64,000 bases of DNA from Campylobacter troglodytis (GCF_006864425.1 NZ_QHLI01000004.1:1-64000); one strand, 5' to 3'; shown: positions 9,172-18,507, numbered from the stretch's first letter. Program-made: numbers and translations. The notes: generated by a model from the sequence alone, not told the origin.

Positions 9172-10123
9172 AGGTTCTTCTTCTAAATAGCATCATAGCA
9201 AAGATAAAAGAGCCTATAACTCCAACTGTGAGGCTAATTGGCACCTCAAAGGGTGCTATGATAAGGCGGGAAAATATATCACACACAAGCAAAAATACAG
9301 CTCCAAGCAAGGCTATGTGGGCTATATTATCTCTTAGATTATCGCCTTTGTAGATAGAGATGATATTTGGGATGATAAGTCCTAAAAAGGGTATAACCCC
9401 AACTGTGAGGATTACAACAGAGCTTATAATGGCAACTATGATAAGCCCTAAATTCATTATAAATTTATAAGAAATGCCTAAATTTAAAGCCATATCCTTG
9501 CCCATTCCTACTATGGTAATCTTATTTGCATAAAGATACACAAGCACAAGCAAGGGTACACTGAGGTATAAGAGTTCGTAGCTTCCTTCCATAAGATTTG
9601 AAAAATTGCCTTGCAACCAGCCTTGCATATTTTGTATCAAATTTTGCTGATAGGCAAAAAAGGTGGTTATAGCACTTATGATCCCCCCAAACATAATGCC
9701 AATTAGTGGCACAAAGATTATATCTTTGACCTGAATTTTATTGAGAATTTGTATAAAGATCAAGCTTCCAATAAGAGCAAACAAAGAAGCTATAAACACC
9801 TGAGTAAGAAAACTAGCCCCAGCAAAAAAGATCATACTTATAAGTATGCCAAATTTAGCACAGTCCATAGTTCCAGCTGTGGTTGGGGAGACGAATTTAT
9901 TTTGAGTAAGCTGTTGCATCACAAGCCCACAAATGCTTAGACTCATTCCTGTGATAATAATACTTATCGTTCGTGGGATTCTAGCAGAAATTAGCACGGC
10001 AAGCTCGTTGTTGCCAAGTTGCAAAAGTTGAGCCACTGGAATGTGAATAACACCTATAAAAAGGCTAAGAAAAGCAAGTAAAACAAGCAAGAGCGCTAAC
10101 ACATCTAAGCGAAATAAAAACAT
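9164..10123 (-). CDS. ceuB: Siderophore ABC transporter permease CeuB
   Basis: First gene of the operon and second permease subunit of the FecCD family (319 residues). It shows the family block ARIPRTISIIITGMSLSICG near 47, LTQNKFVSPTTAGTMDCAKF near 73, and VGVIPFLGLIIPNIISIYKGD near 242. With CeuC it forms the channel for ferric siderophore across the inner membrane. The start at 10123 has only a weak ribosome site (AAGAAAG). A Fur-box-like sequence lies about 40-60 bases upstream, so iron-repressed expression is likely for the whole operon. Confidence 0.9.
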   Translation of the reverse strand: MFLFRLDVLALLLVLLAFLSLFIGVIHIPVAQLLQLGNNELAVLISARIPRTISIIITGMSLSICGLVMQQLTQNKFVSPTTAGTMDCAKFGILISMIFFAGASFLTQVFIASLFALIGSLIFIQILNKIQVKDIIFVPLIGIMFGGIISAITTFFAYQQNLIQNMQGWLQGNFSNLMEGSYELLYLSVPLLVLVYLYANKITIVGMGKDMALNLGISYKFIMNLGLIIVAIISSVVILTVGVIPFLGLIIPNIISIYKGDNLRDNIAHIALLGAVFLLVCDIFSRLIIAPFEVPISLTVGVIGSFIFAMMLFRRRTYA

Positions 10124-10162
10124 ATAACTTTCTTTAATCTAAAATTGACTGTCCCAAGACAA

Positions 10163-10183
10163 GATAATAATTATTGAAATATT
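10163..10183 (-). promoter_or_regulatory. Probable Fur box of the ceu operon
   Basis: The sequence GATAATAATTATTGAAATAT matches the classical Fur box (GATAATGATAATCATTATC) at most positions of its left half and sits 40-60 bases upstream of ceuB, where a promoter is expected. Iron control of ceu genes by Fur is known in C. jejuni; binding here is inferred. Confidence 0.6.
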
Positions 10184-10724
10184 AGCAAAATAAAATAAGT
10201 TAATGCTTAAAAAAAGAAAATTTGTCTTAATTATTTTATCTTTAAATGCCTTTTTTTAACAGTGTGAAAATTTCACACAAGCTTTTCTTTGGCAAAAATA
10301 ACACAAGAGCTTTGCAAAGAATAGACAAAAAATTAGGCTATAAAATTCACAGTGATAAATACAGTAATATTTTGTCATTTTCAATGATCATAAAGACAAG
10401 CCTTCTTTGTAATTTAAAAGGTGCAAAAGTTCTCTTTTCTTAAAGCTTTTTTTAAAAGTATTGATCTGTCGTTGGCGAATTTATGGGCGAAGAATTCATA
10501 AATTCAAGGCATTTTTCTATAAATTCGTACATTCTTAGCACGCACTAGGAATGACAAAGAACACATTTTGTCTAAAATTAATACTTTTTTAAAAAAGAAG
10601 CTCTTTAAAAAGCTATGTTTTTTAAAAAGATAAGTTTTTAACACAGTTTGCTTTATTTACTAAGAACAAAATATTTTTTAATCTTCAACATTTTAAAGCC
10701 TTAAAAATCAAGCCCAAATTTAAA
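10184..10724. other. Gap between ceuB and the first IS relic
   Basis: No supported gene. One open frame at 10246-10443 (65 codons) has no recognisable family and no good ribosome site. Around 10475-10560 there is a patch with less extreme AT content that repeats ATAAATTC. The rest is AT-rich. Confidence 0.5.
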
Positions 10725-11190
10725 TTCAAGATACTTTAAATAGGATTATTCTTTATCAATTTTAAGAAATTTTGATAAATATTTTATCCTAAATTTTTTA
10801 GTCTTAATTCTGTTTCTTTTAAGTTAAATTTGCTACCAGCCCCACTCTCACGCTTACCACGCACTTTGTAAGTTATTTCTACTACACAGTTGAGTGCAAG
10901 GACACAAAAAAATAACCCTTGCTCATTTCAATCCACCGCTAATTTTAGAGATTTTTCACACTATTTAACGGTTAAAATTTGAATTTTTTGCAAAATTCTA
11001 TTCACGCACACACGAGTCATTTTGCAAAGCTTAGCTATTTTTTGCCTATAAATCAAGGCTTCTTGCAAAGTTGCGAGTGTAACTACACAAAAAATACTTC
11101 AAAATTTACCTTATATTTGGTTAAATTTAGAAATGTGCCTTTGTTTTTCATAGAACTTAGCTGACCCTTTGATTTAAGTTTAATTGAGCC
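10725..11190 (-). mobile_element. Degraded IS1595/IS1016-like element (copy A)
   Basis: The left end TTCAAGATACTTTAAATAGG and right end TTTAAGTTTAATTGAGCC match the ends of other copies here. Inside, on the minus strand, are the C-terminal border (CTTAATTCTGTTTCTTTTAA), a GRGAG-type block (CCAGCCCCACTCTCACGC), the region before the first catalytic Asp (ATTTTAGAGATTTTTCACAC) and the N-terminal block after AAATCAAGGC. More than a third of the transposase is missing and no frame survives. Two copies of the palindromic mini-insert lie at about 10880-10917 and 11060-11095. Confidence 0.65.
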
Positions 11191-11451
11191 AAAAATTTTT
11201 TCTTAATCTTTAACATTTTAAAGCCTTAAAAACCAAGCTTAAATCTTATCAAGCCTTGGCTCAAAGTGGCAACATAGCGATTTAGGCGTGTTTGAAATTG
11301 TCAGCGATGATGTAAGCGATAAAACCAACTTAAAACCAGCTTTTATTTGCTGTAAAGGAGTGTTTATCAAAAAATGCTAAAATTGAAAAGGATTTAGCTT
11401 GAATTTAAACACAGTTTAAAGCTTAAATCACCTTAGATTTTGGGGTAAGTG

Positions 11452-12372
11452 ATGTTTAATTCTACTTTAATTTATGGCATATTTTTAATGTTTGTTTCTA
11501 CCATCTTTTTTGCAGCTATGAATGCCATTATAAAATACCTGAATTTAATGGGCTATTCCTCTATGGAAAATGTCTTTTTTAGAGCCTTTTTTATGCTACT
11601 TTCTGTGTATAGCTTAGTTTTGTTTGCCCCTGCTATTAAGCACTTTGTGCCTAAATTTCAAGCCCCACAATTGAGGGCTAAAAAAAAGGGAGGCTTTAAA
11701 CACATACTTTTAAGAGGCTTGCTTGGAGGGGTGGCTGTGAGTATGTGTTATTATAATTTTGCCACCATTCCCCTTGGCATAGCTACTGCATTTTTGCAAT
11801 CTACGCCCATTTTCGTTGCCTTCTTTGCCTGTTTTACCAAAAATAAACCCTCATTTTTTGTCATAATGGCTACTATTATAGGCTTTTTGGGCGTTTTATT
11901 TGTGGCAAATCCTGAGCAAAGTGGCATACCACTCATAAATGCAATTTTGGGCATTATCGGTGCTATTTGTGCAGCAGCTGCTTTTTTTACCATACCTCAG
12001 TTAAAGCCCTTTTACACTAGCGAGGCTGTGGTGGCTTGGTATGGCATCACTATGTCTGTGGTTGGAATTTTTGGAATGTGCCTTAACATAGACAAGATGG
12101 GAGGCTTCATAATGCCAAGCCTTTTTGATTGGGGGCTTTTCATACTCACAGGCATAATGGGTGCGATAGGGCAGTGGTTTATGACAAAGTCATATATGTT
12201 CGCACCCCCTGGCATAGTCTCGCCCATAGGCTATATGCGTATAGTTTGGAGCATATTTTTTGGGGTTATGTTAGGAGATGCCTTTCCTAATCTCTTGCCA
12301 AGCCTTGGCATAGCTTTAATCTTGTTCTCAGGTATGCTTGTATCCTTTGATGCTTATAGAAAGAGGCAGTAA
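11452..12372 (+). CDS. EamA/DMT-family transporter
   Basis: Inner-membrane protein of the drug/metabolite transporter superfamily with ten predicted spans arranged as two EamA repeats (about residues 1-145 and 150-305). Typical features are the opening FLMFVSTIFFAAMNAIIKYL, FRAFFMLLSVYSLVLF and the second-repeat ILTGIMGAIGQWFMTKSY. Such proteins export amino acids, nucleosides or other metabolites; the substrate cannot be told. A GTG at 11449 is in frame, but the ATG at 11452 lies at a better distance from GGGG at 11442-11445 and was preferred. It stands alone between IS relics. Confidence 0.8.
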   Translation: MFNSTLIYGIFLMFVSTIFFAAMNAIIKYLNLMGYSSMENVFFRAFFMLLSVYSLVLFAPAIKHFVPKFQAPQLRAKKKGGFKHILLRGLLGGVAVSMCYYNFATIPLGIATAFLQSTPIFVAFFACFTKNKPSFFVIMATIIGFLGVLFVANPEQSGIPLINAILGIIGAICAAAAFFTIPQLKPFYTSEAVVAWYGITMSVVGIFGMCLNIDKMGGFIMPSLFDWGLFILTGIMGAIGQWFMTKSYMFAPPGIVSPIGYMRIVWSIFFGVMLGDAFPNLLPSLGIALILFSGMLVSFDAYRKRQ

Positions 12373-12689
12373 ATTACAGCCCTTTAAAGCTATTGTGTGC
12401 CACTTTTTTGCGTCTTAGTTTTAGCCAAAGCTTCAATTTAGAGCCTAAAACCGTTTATAAACTGCTCTTTTTTAAGAATTATAAATCAATCTTTTTATAT
12501 TGAATAGTATTTCAAAAAGCCTTAAATTCAGCCAAATCTTCAAAATGATAAGTTAAATTTATCTAGCCAAACAAAACTATTTAGCCATTTTTTAAACTGT
12601 CTTAAATTCAAGCAAAGAAAATTTTTGCCAAAAAATTTGTCATCAAAAAGCAGTTTAGCTGTGAATTATAATAAATTCACGCCCTTGTT
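12373..12689. other. AT-rich gap after the EamA gene
   Basis: About 315 bases with no gene. It carries AAATTCA words and probably the eroded outer part of IS copy B. No terminator is obvious. Confidence 0.5.
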
Positions 12690-13435
12690 GAAAGAATTTG
12701 TTGCACTCTCAACTTTACAAGAAGCCTTGATTTATAGGCGAAAAACTCTCTAACTTTGTCAAATTTGTCATCAAAGTTTGCACGAACTTTTCAAAGAAAT
12801 TCGCATTTTGATAGCCAAAGAATGTGAAAAATTAGCAAAACGAAGTTTCTTTAAAAAATGAGTGGAGAGATTGAAGTTAATGAGAGTGATTTTTTGTTTC
12901 CTTGCACTCGTAACTGCGTAATAAAAGTGATTCACAAAATGCGAGATAAGAGTGGATGTGGGACTGACAAGAAAAGATCTGTGTTTTTACTTCGTGTTAC
13001 ACACTCGTTTTTTTGCGAGAAGGGATGCCAAAACTCTAGGCTAGCGTTTATACACTCAAACACTTGCTCTGCCAAAGAACTACTAGCTACCATAAAAGAC
13101 TTTGCAGAGCTTAACGAATGCGAGATTTATAAGAAAGCCTCAAAGCCTACGGTGCCTTGGTTGATTTGTGTGCAAAAGCTCATTACCGAGTAAAACATAG
13201 CAAAAATGAGTTTGCAAACGGACGAAATCACATAAACGGCATAGAGAATTTCTGGGGACCTTGCAAAGGCTAGCTTAGGTCAGTTTCACGGGATTAAAAG
13301 GGAATTTTTCTACCTTCATTTGAAGGAGAGTGAATTTTGATATAATGTCAAGGTTAAAAACGAAAATTTGTATAAAATTTTGTTAAAATTGATTAGGAAA
13401 AATCCTATGTAATTTTAGCTAAAAGTATCAATCGC
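12690..13435 (+). mobile_element. Degraded IS1595/IS1016-like element (copy B)
   Basis: Plus-strand transposase relic. In order: the N-terminal helix block (ATTCGCATTTTGATAGCCAAAG), SGEIEVNESDF around 12858 (first catalytic Asp region), CSAKELLATIKDFAELNECEIY around 13065, the HYRVKHSKNEFANGRNHINGIENFW block around 13185-13255 and a degraded C-terminus to 13340. Several frames are needed. Its right end, GCTAAAAGTATCAATCGCC, is shared with copy C. At least three palindromic mini-inserts interrupt it. This relic sits directly upstream of the ATPase-nuclease pair. Confidence 0.7.
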
Positions 13436-13574
13436 CTTTGTGAATGTTGCATTTGTTTCAAATTCAAGTGTTTTGCGTGAATTTTAGAATTTTCGGCTTA
13501 AAACTTATCAAAATTAGATACAACTAAAACAAATTGTGTTGTAATCATACTTTATTTAGTTTAGGGGTAAAGCT

Positions 13575-15020
13575 ATGCAAAAAATCCAAAATCTAAAAGT
13601 TAGCCTAAAAAATGTCGGTATGCTTGATGAGGCTGAATTTGAAGTGGGGGATTTGACCATTATTTGTGGGGAAAACAATACAGGCAAAACCTACGCTACT
13701 TATAGTTTGTATGGGTATTTGGACTTTATACGAGATATAAACAATCAAATTTATTGGAATTTGGCAAAAAACCTAAAAAAAATCGATATGTTAGATGAAA
13801 CTACAATTAAAATTCAAAAGAAAGATATGGATAGCATTGTTAAAAAGCTACTTGATACACTTCAAAAAGAATATAAAATAAAATTGCCTGTAATTTTAGC
13901 CTGCAAAGAAAGCGATTTTGTAAATAGTGATTTTTCTATAAAATTTACAAAATCTATAATCACACACATCAAAAATACAAAAAATTTCTTTTCGCGAGCT
14001 GTGCATTTTGATATAATCAATGATGAAACATATTATTTGTTTAATTATGCGAAAAGCCAGCGAATGCCTAATGAAACTACACAAAAAGAAAATTTTGAGC
14101 ATAAAAGATATACTTTTATTTCATTTTTATTGAGATATATTGCCTTTGTGCTTTATCCAAGAGTATCAATTTTAAGCACCGAAAGAACCGGTGCCTCAAT
14201 GTTTTATAGGGAGGTTTTTGGAAATAGAAGTAGAATTGTAGAAAAAATTTCAATGGCTAGCCTAGAAAATGTAATGGAGGTAACAAATGAATTGCAAGAT
14301 AGCTTTTTTATGCATCCACTGCCTATAATAGATAATATGGCTTTTGCGAGTTCTTGTATTAAAATAGCCAAGCAAGATAGTTTTATCGCTAAAAATAGTT
14401 CATCACCCTTGTATAATGAAATTATAAAACTATTCTACACACTTGTTGGTGGAACATATAAAGCAACAGATGCAGGAATTTTATTTAAACCCAAAAACTC
14501 AAAAAATTATTATCCCATTGAAATAGCTTCAAGCTCAGTGCGTTCGCTTTTAATGCTTAATCTTTACATTCTAAATATCGCTCAAAAAGGCGACATTCTA
14601 ATGATAGACGAGCCTGAATTAAATTTGCACCCAAACAATCAAATCCTAATAGGCAGACTCATAGCCTTGCTCGTAAATGCTGGTGTGAAGGTTTTTATCA
14701 CAACACATAGTGATTATATAGTGCGAGAAATTGGAAATTGCATTATTTTAAATCAATTAAAAAGCGAGCAAATTGCAATGCTTAAAAAATACGACTATAA
14801 CGAGCATTATAAACTTGATTGTAAAAAAGTTAGGGCATATATAGCAAAATACGACAAAAAAACGAAAAAGAACACGCTAAATCCTGTAGAAATTACACAA
14901 GAAAACGGCATAGCAATGGAAACTTTTAATGAAACAATCAATATGACAGCAAAAATCGACCAAGAAATAACCAAAATTATGCTAGGTAGTAAAAATGACA
15001 ACGAAATTAAGAAATTTTAA
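13575..15020 (+). CDS. OLD-like/AAA_15-type ATPase, putative defence protein
   Basis: A 481-residue ABC-fold ATPase of the SMC/OLD type. It has Walker A GENNTGKT at residues 32-39, a long middle segment (about 45-310) with no motif I recognise, a signature-like SSSVRSLLML near 317-326, Walker B with the catalytic Glu in DILMIDEPELNLHP near 340-350, and an H-loop FITTHSDYIV near 375. No TOPRIM domain is visible, unlike full OLD or GajA proteins. The stop overlaps the next gene by 26 bases, so the two are co-translated. ATPases of this build act as sensors in two-gene anti-phage systems (Septu, PARIS and others). The start ATG at 13575 follows AGGGG. IS relics flank the pair on both sides, a sign of transfer. 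Confidence 0.75.
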   Translation: MQKIQNLKVSLKNVGMLDEAEFEVGDLTIICGENNTGKTYATYSLYGYLDFIRDINNQIYWNLAKNLKKIDMLDETTIKIQKKDMDSIVKKLLDTLQKEYKIKLPVILACKESDFVNSDFSIKFTKSIITHIKNTKNFFSRAVHFDIINDETYYLFNYAKSQRMPNETTQKENFEHKRYTFISFLLRYIAFVLYPRVSILSTERTGASMFYREVFGNRSRIVEKISMASLENVMEVTNELQDSFFMHPLPIIDNMAFASSCIKIAKQDSFIAKNSSSPLYNEIIKLFYTLVGGTYKATDAGILFKPKNSKNYYPIEIASSSVRSLLMLNLYILNIAQKGDILMIDEPELNLHPNNQILIGRLIALLVNAGVKVFITTHSDYIVREIGNCIILNQLKSEQIAMLKKYDYNEHYKLDCKKVRAYIAKYDKKTKKNTLNPVEITQENGIAMETFNETINMTAKIDQEITKIMLGSKNDNEIKKF

Positions 15021-15594
15021 AGATAGATTGCACAAGAGTCTAGTGGCTGGACTATCCATAAACGAAAACGATGATGGTAGAAATCAAATTTCTAAAATCA
15101 GCTTTGGCAAGGGACAAGATGATTTCATTATCATAAGACAAGAAAATAAAGATAAGCCCAAGCATTCATTATTTAAAAATGATGATAATAAAGACGAATT
15201 TAAAACAACCTCATCTTGTGATTTTATAATCATACAAGATAAAACCGACCTTAAAATCGCTTTTGCTGAGTGCAAAAGCAATAAAACCGACTACGAAACA
15301 GCATTTTGTCAAATTAAATTTTCAAGGCTTTGGCTTAATTATCTTATTGAATGTTATTGTGAATGCTTCAAAATAGATGTTGAAGAGAAAAGAAAATGGC
15401 AAAAGGCTATACAAGAAGCAAAGAAATATCTTATTTATCCACAAACAAATGCCACAGCAACAAAATCGCCAACAAATAAAAGCCCAAATTCTCTCAAAAC
15501 GAAGTGCGAACAGCTAGGAATGACTCCAAAGCCATTCCCAATACAAAACACAACGCTTAATATACCAAATCCTACCGATACATTTTTTGGATAA
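14995..15594 (+). CDS. Putative PD-(D/E)XK nuclease partner of the ATPase
   Basis: A 199-residue protein with no family I can name. Residues 76-94 read CDFIII ... IAFAECKS: an Asp (D76) at the start of one strand, then E92-x-K94 after a second hydrophobic strand, followed by a helix with Q106. That D-x(15)-E-x-K layout is the core of PD-(D/E)XK nucleases. The last 60 residues are polar and Pro/Thr/Asn-rich, probably disordered. The gene starts inside the ATPase gene (26-base overlap), a coupling usual for partners. I infer an effector nuclease controlled by the ATPase; HNH effectors play this role in Septu. The nuclease call rests on one motif. Confidence 0.5.
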   Translation: MTTKLRNFKDRLHKSLVAGLSINENDDGRNQISKISFGKGQDDFIIIRQENKDKPKHSLFKNDDNKDEFKTTSSCDFIIIQDKTDLKIAFAECKSNKTDYETAFCQIKFSRLWLNYLIECYCECFKIDVEEKRKWQKAIQEAKKYLIYPQTNATATKSPTNKSPNSLKTKCEQLGMTPKPFPIQNTTLNIPNPTDTFFG

Positions 15595-15599
15595 TTCAA

Positions 15600-15805
15600 T
15601 CGGCTTTTATGCCACGAAATTTAGCAAGTCTAAATTTCGCAAAGCCCTAGAAATTCACAATTTCGTTTATGTGGTTATGTCCATTTGCAAACTAGTTTTT
15701 GTTGTGTTTTACTCTGTAATGTGCCTTTGCTCCTTCTTGTAAAGTTACGAGCAAAGCGAAGTAAAAAATCCACCAAGCCATCGTAGGCTTTCTAGGATGA
15801 TAAAA
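15600..15805 (-). mobile_element. IS1595-like fragment (copy H, C-terminal half)
   Basis: Minus-strand relic holding the transposase C-terminal blocks: the AK-FRLAKF-type stretch near 15615-15650, the NHIN region near 15665-15690, the CATTTGCAAACTAG block and the YRVKH-type region near 15700-15720. It includes one mini-insert at 15731-15765. The N-terminal half is absent. It bounds the ATPase-nuclease pair on the right. Confidence 0.6.
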
Positions 15806-15817
15806 ACTACACAGCCA

Positions 15818-16339
15818 TTACTTCACATTTCGCCCCAAATAATCCCCCAAGAGCTTCATTTCCTCATCATTTATCTCAATCTTTCTAAAAAATGGCATTG
15901 AGTGTTTGCCATTTCTTACAAAAAGCTCGACCAGCTCAGGGCTTAAATCGTTTCTATCCTCTAATACCGCTGACACATCGCCTTTGTAAAGTGCTTGTAA
16001 AGCCTTAGTCGCTGGCATATCTATGCCGTGGCAAGAACTACACCACTTAGCATAAATCTTTTGCCCCTTTTGCTGATTTGCATTCAAAGTTGAGCTATTT
16101 ATGTGAGAAAAATTAGCAGGTGTTCTAGAATCATTTGCTCTGTAATCCTCCACAGTTATACTCTCTCCAAACCCTAGCCATTCTTTATCCTTTGGCATTG
16201 TAACCCTCTCAGATGCTAATAGCAAGGCTTCTTCCTTGCTTGAAAGCTCACTTGCCCCCTTTTTAGCTGAATTTTCACAGCCCATTAGCGTAAAAATTGC
16301 CGCAAAAATCACCGCACAAGTTATCAAAAGCCTCTTCAT
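15818..16339 (-). CDS. Lipoprotein c-type cytochrome (electron acceptor of the flavoprotein)
   Basis: A 173-residue periplasmic class I cytochrome c. Residues 1-21 form a lipoprotein signal with lipobox LMGC; the haem site is CSSCH in KWCSSCHGIDMP and the axial Met is probably that of HSMPFF near the C-terminus. It overlaps the flavoprotein gene by four bases (ATGA). In p-cresol methylhydroxylase and eugenol hydroxylase a small cytochrome subunit takes electrons from the flavin and passes them to the respiratory chain; the gene order suggests the same here. Lipid anchoring is a variation on the usual soluble subunit. Confidence 0.82.
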   Translation of the reverse strand: MKRLLITCAVIFAAIFTLMGCENSAKKGASELSSKEEALLLASERVTMPKDKEWLGFGESITVEDYRANDSRTPANFSHINSSTLNANQQKGQKIYAKWCSSCHGIDMPATKALQALYKGDVSAVLEDRNDLSPELVELFVRNGKHSMPFFRKIEINDEEMKLLGDYLGRNVK

Positions 16340-18003
16340 TTTGCACCCCCTCTAAGCCTAGCCTCGTCAAGTTTGTTGTTTGCAAATCTTTGATTTCTCG
16401 TATCTTTTCCCCAAATTCCACCACGGCCCGGAGCTAAAATGCCATTTGGATCTATGCTGTCTTTAAGCTGCTCGCAAAAGCGGCGCAAGATATGATCATT
16501 AAAGCTATAAGTTGCCATAACATCATCTTGAAAGGTTGGTGCAGCCCTATAATCCCCCCAGCCATTATCAGCAGCTACCTTTACCATAGCCCTGTAAGCC
16601 TTTCTCATTTGCAAATTATGCTCCTTGTCGGTGCGTGAGTTATCAAAGGCAAGCATAAAGCAAAAAGCCCTATACATCCAGCTTCTAGGATGGGCAAATG
16701 GGGTAATGGGGCTTGGCACACCTAGCTCGTGAAATGTTTGTATATAGATATCTTGGCATTTTAAAAGCTCCTTGCCATCACGCGGGATTATGGGGCTAAA
16801 CCACACGTGGCCGTCTTTTGGCTCGGTTGTCTCTCCACGAGTGCTAAGCCAAAAGATTTCCATATTTGGAATGCCAAGGCTTACCTTGTGCTTTACTTGC
16901 TTTTTTTGCTCCAAACTCAAAGGCAGAGCAAATTCTTGCACCTTTGTGATATTAGCTCCTTCAATAATGCTAAATCTTTTTTTAATGTAAGCCAAATTCG
17001 CATAACAGCTTTCATAGTTTCCATAAATTGGTATATCCACTTGCCAGTAAGGGATATTATTTTTTAAAGCATAAGAGCCTATGCCCTCAATGTCAGGAAG
17101 TCCAGCTTTACTTGTAAGCAGTGCTTTTAGCTCCTCGTTCATAGCCTTGCCGTGAGGGGGATTTAGAGGGCTTCTATAAAGTGGCCAGCCTACGATGAAG
17201 CTATCTTCAAGGTAGTTTAAAATCTCAACAGCAGGGATTAAATCCTCCCTTCTTTTCATAGTAAGGCTTAATAACAAGTAGTATTCAGGCTTTGGCATCA
17301 TCCAAAAGCCCATTTTTGTAACTATGCCAAAATTACTTTGTGCAAAAAGCCCGTCTATGTAGGGTCCATAGCCGTATTTATTCTCCGCAAAGGTCTTTGC
17401 ACCAGGCAAAGCACCCATACCTGTGCGTAAAATCTCCCCATTTGCAAGCACCACTTCCATTCCGCAGTGAGAGCCAAAATGATCTCTATACATTCCATAG
17501 CTATAACCCCAGCCGTGATCTAAGGCATTTCCCACAGGTGAGCCCCAGCCAGGATCAGGTATATCCAAAAAGACATTTAAATTATGCTTTTCTACATACT
17601 CGTATAAGTCAAAATAGCTAACCCCAGGCTCAACTATGCAAAAATTTCTCTTATCATCAACCTCGATGATCTTATTCATCCTCTTTAAATCAACCACCAC
17701 ATCGCCTCTTTTTTGTGGCGCACAAGCACCATAGCCTAAATTCTTGCCTGTGGAGATGGGAAAAAGCGCAATTTTATATTTATTTGCCACTTGCACCACC
17801 CTTTGCACCTCTTGGGTGTTTTGCGGAAGCACCACTAAGCTAGGCACAGGCTCATCCTCATCGTCCCACTGAGGCGAGTAGGCATCTCTATAAAGGGCTA
17901 AGTCCTCCACCTCGCTTAAAACCCATTCCTTTCCAAGTGCTACTTCAAGCTCGTTTAAAGCCTTTTTGAAACTTGCCTCGCTTACATTGTATGGTAAAAT
18001 CAT
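16336..18003 (-). CDS. VAO/p-cresol methylhydroxylase-type FAD oxidoreductase
   Basis: A 555-residue flavoprotein of the vanillyl-alcohol-oxidase family, which oxidises 4-alkylphenols at the benzylic carbon. The FAD-binding half has PSLVVLPQNTQEVQRVV near 52, the PISTGKNLGYG loop near 83, DPGWGSPVGNALDHGWGYS near 150, and CGMEVVLANGEILRTGMGAL near 183. The C-terminal end DPNGILAPGRGGIWG is typical of VAO and eugenol hydroxylase. The linking residue for covalent flavin is not certain. It has no signal peptide although its cytochrome partner is periplasmic. It lies three bases after a Tat-signal gene and overlaps the cytochrome gene, so the three form one operon. The true substrate is unknown. 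Confidence 0.82.
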   Translation of the reverse strand: MILPYNVSEASFKKALNELEVALGKEWVLSEVEDLALYRDAYSPQWDDEDEPVPSLVVLPQNTQEVQRVVQVANKYKIALFPISTGKNLGYGACAPQKRGDVVVDLKRMNKIIEVDDKRNFCIVEPGVSYFDLYEYVEKHNLNVFLDIPDPGWGSPVGNALDHGWGYSYGMYRDHFGSHCGMEVVLANGEILRTGMGALPGAKTFAENKYGYGPYIDGLFAQSNFGIVTKMGFWMMPKPEYYLLLSLTMKRREDLIPAVEILNYLEDSFIVGWPLYRSPLNPPHGKAMNEELKALLTSKAGLPDIEGIGSYALKNNIPYWQVDIPIYGNYESCYANLAYIKKRFSIIEGANITKVQEFALPLSLEQKKQVKHKVSLGIPNMEIFWLSTRGETTEPKDGHVWFSPIIPRDGKELLKCQDIYIQTFHELGVPSPITPFAHPRSWMYRAFCFMLAFDNSRTDKEHNLQMRKAYRAMVKVAADNGWGDYRAAPTFQDDVMATYSFNDHILRRFCEQLKDSIDPNGILAPGRGGIWGKDTRNQRFANNKLDEARLRGGAK

Positions 18004-18006
18004 CTT

Positions 18007-18441
18007 TTATCCTTTCAAATTCACATTTTTAGGTGCCATTATCCAAGAATGCACCCCATTTTCTTCCTCGCTATAAACTACGCGAAGACTATATCCAGCT
18101 GCCATAGTGCGAATGACAAAAAAGGTCGTTTCGCTACTCTTACTTGCTATGATAGCCTTGTTTTCAAGGGCTTGTTTTAGCTCGGCGTAAATTTCAGCTA
18201 TGTCATTATCTACCTCAAGCACCCTATCAGCTTTAATGTCTTGATAATTAGCATTTAAACAGCCCTTGTCCTTGATGAAATAGCTTAAATGCGGCGAATT
18301 TAAGCCCTGAGCTTGAGGCTTTGAATTTAAGCTACCTTTTTCAAAGCTATCCTGGCTTAAAAGGCTTGTAAGGCTTGCAAAGGATAAGCCTAGCAAGCCA
18401 AGGGTAGAGCCTTTTAAGAAGATTCTACGAGAGTTTTTCAT
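18007..18441 (-). CDS. Tat-signal protein, first gene of the flavoprotein operon
   Basis: A 144-residue protein of no named family. Its N-terminus NSRRIFLKGSTLGLLGLS is a textbook twin-arginine signal (SRRxFLK), so it should be exported folded. The mature part has alternating strand-like segments (TFFVIRTMAAGYSLRVVYS) and no cysteine pairs or obvious cofactor motif. It starts the minus-strand operon and ends three bases before the flavoprotein. The pch operon of Pseudomonas also has a small protein of unclear role (PchX). I infer that this one may carry the signal-less flavoprotein through the Tat system or act as an assembly factor; nothing in the sequence proves it. Confidence 0.65.
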   Translation of the reverse strand: MKNSRRIFLKGSTLGLLGLSFASLTSLLSQDSFEKGSLNSKPQAQGLNSPHLSYFIKDKGCLNANYQDIKADRVLEVDNDIAEIYAELKQALENKAIIASKSSETTFFVIRTMAAGYSLRVVYSEEENGVHSWIMAPKNVNLKG

Positions 18442-18507
18442 CGCTTTTTCCTTAAATTTGAGTTAAATTATTTTCAGTTTAACACGAGAAATTTAAAACA
18501 AACTTAA

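Noticed and set aside
10246-10443. 65-codon open frame upstream of the ceu operon
   Set aside because: No family, no ribosome site, amino-acid make-up expected from AT-rich noncoding DNA.
13575-15594. Reading the ATPase pair as PARIS, Gabija or Septu
   Set aside because: No DUF4435 or TOPRIM domain, no UvrD-like helicase and no HNH motif in the second protein.
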